From: Dokdonella sp.
GTDB lineage: Bacteria > Pseudomonadota > Gammaproteobacteria > Xanthomonadales > Rhodanobacteraceae
Reading direction: 5' to 3'
Length of the DNA stretch: 8,284 bases
Assembly (NCBI GenBank): GCA_030150315.1
Contig: JASLGB010000253.1
Coordinates: 1 to 8,284, forward strand
In this document: in pieces, positions 5,717 to 8,284 of the stretch
Numbering within the stretch: position 1 is the first letter of the stretch
Layout of the letters: each line of letters starts with the position of its first letter
Program-made: the position numbers and the translations under genes
Notes under the pieces: generated by a model
Database searches by the model: none
Told to the model about the DNA's origin: nothing
What the model saw: the letters and a program-made list of their open reading frames with translations, nothing else

Positions 5717-5867
5717 CGACCGACGTCATCCGCGATGGCGCCAGTCGTTGTCGAGCGCGTCCCGCTGCCGATGCGCAGCGGGACGGAAAACACAGGTTGG
5801 CCTCATGGCCACGGGTGTGACAGCCAACACAGGCGCCGCGACCGGCGCGCCGGAAAACCGGACGTGC

Positions 5868-7931
5868 CTATGCCGCCAGTCCGTAGCTGCGCAGCAGCGC
5901 GTCCGGCTGCGGTTCGCGGCCGCGGAACTCGATGAAGCTTTCCAGCGCAGGCCGCGATCCGCCGACGGCCAGAATCGCCTTGCGATACGCTTCGCCGGTG
6001 GCGCGATCGAACACGCCGGCCTGCTCGAACTTGTCGAACGCATCCGCCGAAAGCACCTCGGCCCACAGATAGCTGTAGTAACCGGCGCCGTAGCCGCCGG
6101 CGAAGATGTGCGTGAACGCATGCGGAAAACGCTGCCATTCCGGCGGCTGGATGACGGCCACCTCCTCGCGCACCTCGCGCAGAATCGGCATCGCGCGTGC
6201 GCCGCTGGCCGGATCGAATTCGCGGTGGATGCGGAAATCGAACAGGCCGAATTCGAGCTGGCGCACGAGGAACATTCCGGCATGGAAATGGCGTGCCGCC
6301 TGCATGCGCGCGAACAGGTCGTCCGGCAACGGCTCGCCGGTCTGCCAATGGCGCGCGAACAGATCCAGTGCCTCGCGCTGCCAGCCGAAGTTCTCCATGA
6401 ACTGGCTCGGCAGTTCGACCGCATCCCACTCCACGCCGCTGATGCCGCCGACACCGGGGTAGTCGACCTCGGTCAGCATGTGATGCAGGCCGTGGCCGAA
6501 CTCGTGGAACAGCGTCAGCACGTCGTCGTGGGTCAGCAGCGACGGTTGCAGCGTTTCGCCTGCCACGCCCCTGATCGGCGGCGCGAAATTGCAGGTCAGG
6601 AAAGCGACCGGCAACTGCGTGCCGTCCTCGCGCCGGAAGCGGTTCACGCACACGTCCATCCACGCGCCGCCGCGCTTGCCGCTGCGCGCGTACAGGTCGA
6701 CGTAAGTGCCGGCGAACGTCGCGCCGTTCTCGTCGACCAGATCGTAGTAGCGCACGTCGGGATGCCAGACGTCGACGTCCTCACGCCGCTTCATCGACAC
6801 ACCGAACACGCGCCGCACGATCTCGAAGAATCCTTCGAGCACGGCATCCAGCGCGAAGTAGGGTTTCAGTTCTTCCTCGTTCAGCGCGTACTTGTCCTCG
6901 CGCAGCTTCTCGGCGGCGTAGCCGACATCCCAGGGCTGCAGGTCGGCGATGCCGAGCCGGTCTGCGGCGAACGCGCGCAATTCCTCCAGCTCGCGCTGCG
7001 CGAGCGGCTTGGCGCGCGCGGCCAGGTCGTGCAGGAAGGAGAACACCGCTTCCGGCGAGGGTGCCATCTTGGTCGCCAGCGATTCCTCTGCGGCATCGCG
7101 GAAACCGAGCAGTTGCGCGGCCTCGTGGCGCAGCGCGAGGATCTTTTCGATGCGCGCCGAGTTGTCGAACGCGTTCGCGTTGGGGCCCTGATCCGAGGCG
7201 CGCGTCTGGTACGCGGTGTAGACGCGCTCGCGCAGGTTCCGGTCGTCGGCATAGGTCAGCACGGCCTGCACGCTCGGCTGTTTCAGCGTGACGCGCCAGC
7301 CTTCGGCGCCCTGCTCGGCCGCATAGCTACGCAGCACCGCGCGGCCGGAATCGGGGATGCCGGCGAGCTGCGCCTCGTCGGTCAGCGTCTCGCTCCAGGC
7401 ATCGGTCGCATCGAGCACGGCTTCCTCGAACTCGGTCGCGAGCCGCGCCAGTTCGTTGGCTATCTCGCGGAAACGCGAGCGCGCCGGTTCTTCCAGCGCG
7501 ACGCCGGACAGGCGGAAATCGCGCAGTCCGTGTTCCACCAGCGCGAGCGCCGCGCGCGGCAGCGCCTGCGTCGCGGCCGCATCGCCGACGGCCTTGGTCG
7601 CGGCGAACAGCGCGCGGTTCTGGCCGAGCTCGCTGGCGTGCTCGACGATCCTTTCCTGTGCGGCCGAATACGCCGCGCGCAGCGCCTCGCTGTCGGCCAC
7701 GCCGTGCAGGTGCGAAACCGGCGCCCAGGCGCGGTTGAGGCGGTCGTCCAGCTCCTCGCCCAGCCGCATCACGCTGTCGAAATCGCGTGGCGCATCCGAC
7801 GCCAGCAAGGCCTCGATGCGCGCGCGGTAGTCGGCGAGGATCGTGTCGATCGCCGGTTCGACGTGTTCCGGCGCAATCTCGGAAAAACGCGGCAGGCCGG
7901 TGGTGTGCAACAAGGGATTGGCGTGAGTCAT
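5868..7931 (-). CDS. prlC: Oligopeptidase A (M3 family zinc metallopeptidase)
   Basis: This 687-residue protein is close to the length of E. coli PrlC/OpdA (680). It is a cytosolic thimet-type oligopeptidase that degrades short peptides, including cleaved signal peptides, with a zinc ion. The N-terminus NPLLHTTGLPRFSEIAPEHVEPAI is typical of the OpdA subfamily. The zinc site is HEFGH (H476, E477, H480), with third ligand E506 in WDAVELPSQFMEN. The substrate-binding loop FTHIFAGGYGAGYYSYLW follows, with H608, Y614 and Y618 matching catalytic residues of thimet oligopeptidase. No signal peptide is present. The ATG at 7931 matches the family start. An in-frame ATG at 8162 would add 77 Arg/Pro-rich residues with no family character. 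There is no clear Shine-Dalgarno, and only a weak TTGATT -35 candidate at 7988-7983. The gamma carbonic anhydrase gene is divergent upstream, an arrangement I recall from Pseudomonas. Confidence 0.96.
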   Translation of the reverse strand: MTHANPLLHTTGLPRFSEIAPEHVEPAIDTILADYRARIEALLASDAPRDFDSVMRLGEELDDRLNRAWAPVSHLHGVADSEALRAAYSAAQERIVEHASELGQNRALFAATKAVGDAAATQALPRAALALVEHGLRDFRLSGVALEEPARSRFREIANELARLATEFEEAVLDATDAWSETLTDEAQLAGIPDSGRAVLRSYAAEQGAEGWRVTLKQPSVQAVLTYADDRNLRERVYTAYQTRASDQGPNANAFDNSARIEKILALRHEAAQLLGFRDAAEESLATKMAPSPEAVFSFLHDLAARAKPLAQRELEELRAFAADRLGIADLQPWDVGYAAEKLREDKYALNEEELKPYFALDAVLEGFFEIVRRVFGVSMKRREDVDVWHPDVRYYDLVDENGATFAGTYVDLYARSGKRGGAWMDVCVNRFRREDGTQLPVAFLTCNFAPPIRGVAGETLQPSLLTHDDVLTLFHEFGHGLHHMLTEVDYPGVGGISGVEWDAVELPSQFMENFGWQREALDLFARHWQTGEPLPDDLFARMQAARHFHAGMFLVRQLEFGLFDFRIHREFDPASGARAMPILREVREEVAVIQPPEWQRFPHAFTHIFAGGYGAGYYSYLWAEVLSADAFDKFEQAGVFDRATGEAYRKAILAVGGSRPALESFIEFRGREPQPDALLRSYGLAA

Positions 7932-8230
7932 GGGCGCGACACGAAAAGGACGATCCACCAACGTGATGGACGGGAGACGGGAAATCAAGCATGGCCGCGG
8001 CCTCGGAGCGGCGCGCGGCAACCGGGGCGATGCTGTGTGGGCGTGTGTCCGGCGCGGCTCGGCGCGTCCCCCCTGCCGCGGCGGAAATCCGCCGTCAGCG
8101 CGCCGCAGGCCGCGATGGGTGCTTGAGCGGCGGACGGCGCGTGCAATGGCCGCCGTGGTCAACGCGTCCCGCGCCTGTGTGCGGCGCGGCTCTGGTGCTA
8201 GGCTGCACGGCTTTCCCGAATCCGGCCGCC
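7932..8230. other. Divergent spacer between prlC and the carbonic anhydrase gene
   Basis: This 299-bp stretch contains no supportable gene. It must hold the promoters of both divergent genes, but matches are weak. On the minus strand there is TTGATT at 7988-7983 with no good -10. On the plus strand there is an extended -10-like TGCTAGGCT at 8196-8204 with no good -35. A 6-bp dyad, ACGGCG (8134-8139) with CGCCGT (8151-8156), lies between them. Most of the stretch is GC-rich and shows nothing else. Confidence 0.5.
8196..8204 (+). promoter_or_regulatory. Possible extended -10 element for the carbonic anhydrase gene
   Basis: TGC followed by TAGGCT (only 3 of 6 to TATAAT) gives an extended -10 layout 26 nt before the ATG at 8231. 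The -35 region is poor. This is a weak call. Confidence 0.28.
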
Positions 8231-8284
8231 ATGAACATCCGACCCTACGATGGCCTCTATCCGCGCATTGCCGCCAGCGCGTGG
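8231..8284 (+). CDS. Gamma-class carbonic anhydrase family protein, first 18 codons (cut by window edge)
   Basis: The frame from the ATG at 8231 is open to the right edge and reads MNIRPYDGLYPRIAASAW. The opening MNIRPYxGxxPxIAxSxx is what I recognise at the start of the YrdA/gamma carbonic anhydrase family. These are left-handed beta-helix hexapeptide-repeat trimers that usually bind a metal through three histidines; many are described only as carbonic anhydrase-like. None of the hexapeptide repeats or metal ligands falls inside the window, so activity cannot be judged. The position divergent to prlC supports the call, because a prlC/gamma-CA neighbour pair occurs in Pseudomonas as I recall. 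No strong Shine-Dalgarno is visible. The evidence is short but specific. Confidence 0.7.
   Translation, partial: MNIRPYDGLYPRIAASAW

Noticed and set aside
5786..5811. Weak hairpin (TGGCC/GGCCA at 5798-5811) with TTTT nearby on the minus strand as a prlC terminator
   Set aside because: The stem is only 5 bp and the four T lie several bases away, too weak to call.
5842..5853. 12-bp perfect palindrome CCGGCGCGCCGG just after the prlC stop
   Set aside because: No T-run follows on the minus strand, and such GC palindromes arise easily at this base composition. Not called as a terminator.
5175..8126. A 983-codon open frame on the plus strand opposite prlC and the beta-helix gene
   Set aside because: It is antisense to two well-supported genes. 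Its translation is Arg/Ala/Gln/His-rich without recognisable domains, and it crosses the border between them. Such frames are common in high-GC DNA.
7932..8162. N-terminal extension of prlC by 77 residues
   Set aside because: The added residues are Arg/Pro-rich with no family similarity, and the OpdA-type N-terminus begins exactly at the ATG at 7931.

Overview
The window is GC-rich, tightly packed bacterial DNA with eight supportable protein genes, two of them cut by the window edges. Gene content, base composition and the C-terminal IFxxGFE-type tail of one secreted protein suggest a gammaproteobacterium of the Lysobacterales (Xanthomonadales), perhaps close to Rhodanobacteraceae such as Dokdonella. 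That placement is inference from recalled protein families, not from a database search.

Left part (1-1215): a minus-strand pair, xthA (exonuclease III) followed by a YecA/UPF0149-family gene. The two overlap by an ATGA junction, and the second gene runs off the left edge. xthA has no Shine-Dalgarno and a -10-like box only 7 nt from its ATG, so it may be leaderless. A short divergent gap leads to ltaE, low-specificity L-threonine aldolase, on the plus strand (1216-2232).

Middle (2233-3815): a stand-alone DUF3597 gene (2380-2805) has its own plausible promoter and a strong intrinsic terminator. A convergent spacer with a small tandem repeat follows. Next, on the minus strand, is a small uncharacterised lipoprotein (3095-3622) with a perfect Shine-Dalgarno. 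A 193-bp gap carrying a perfect 10-bp inverted repeat separates it from the next gene upstream.

Right part (3816-8284): a minus-strand secreted right-handed beta-helix protein has about ten rungs of roughly 30 residues, a choice-of-anchor Q-like segment and a short C-terminal tail motif. It has a recognisable sigma70-type promoter. Upstream of it, also on the minus strand, is prlC/opdA (oligopeptidase A, M3 metallopeptidase). Divergent from prlC, the first 18 codons of a gamma-class carbonic anhydrase gene (YrdA type) begin at 8231 and leave the window.

Functionally this is mostly housekeeping: DNA repair, threonine/glycine metabolism, cytosolic peptide turnover and a carbonic anhydrase-like protein. 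The accessory island is the lipoprotein plus beta-helix pair at about 3095-5716. I found no CRISPR array, mobile element, RNA gene or defence system. The less-explored items are the beta-helix protein with its tail motif, the partner lipoprotein, and the DUF3597 gene.
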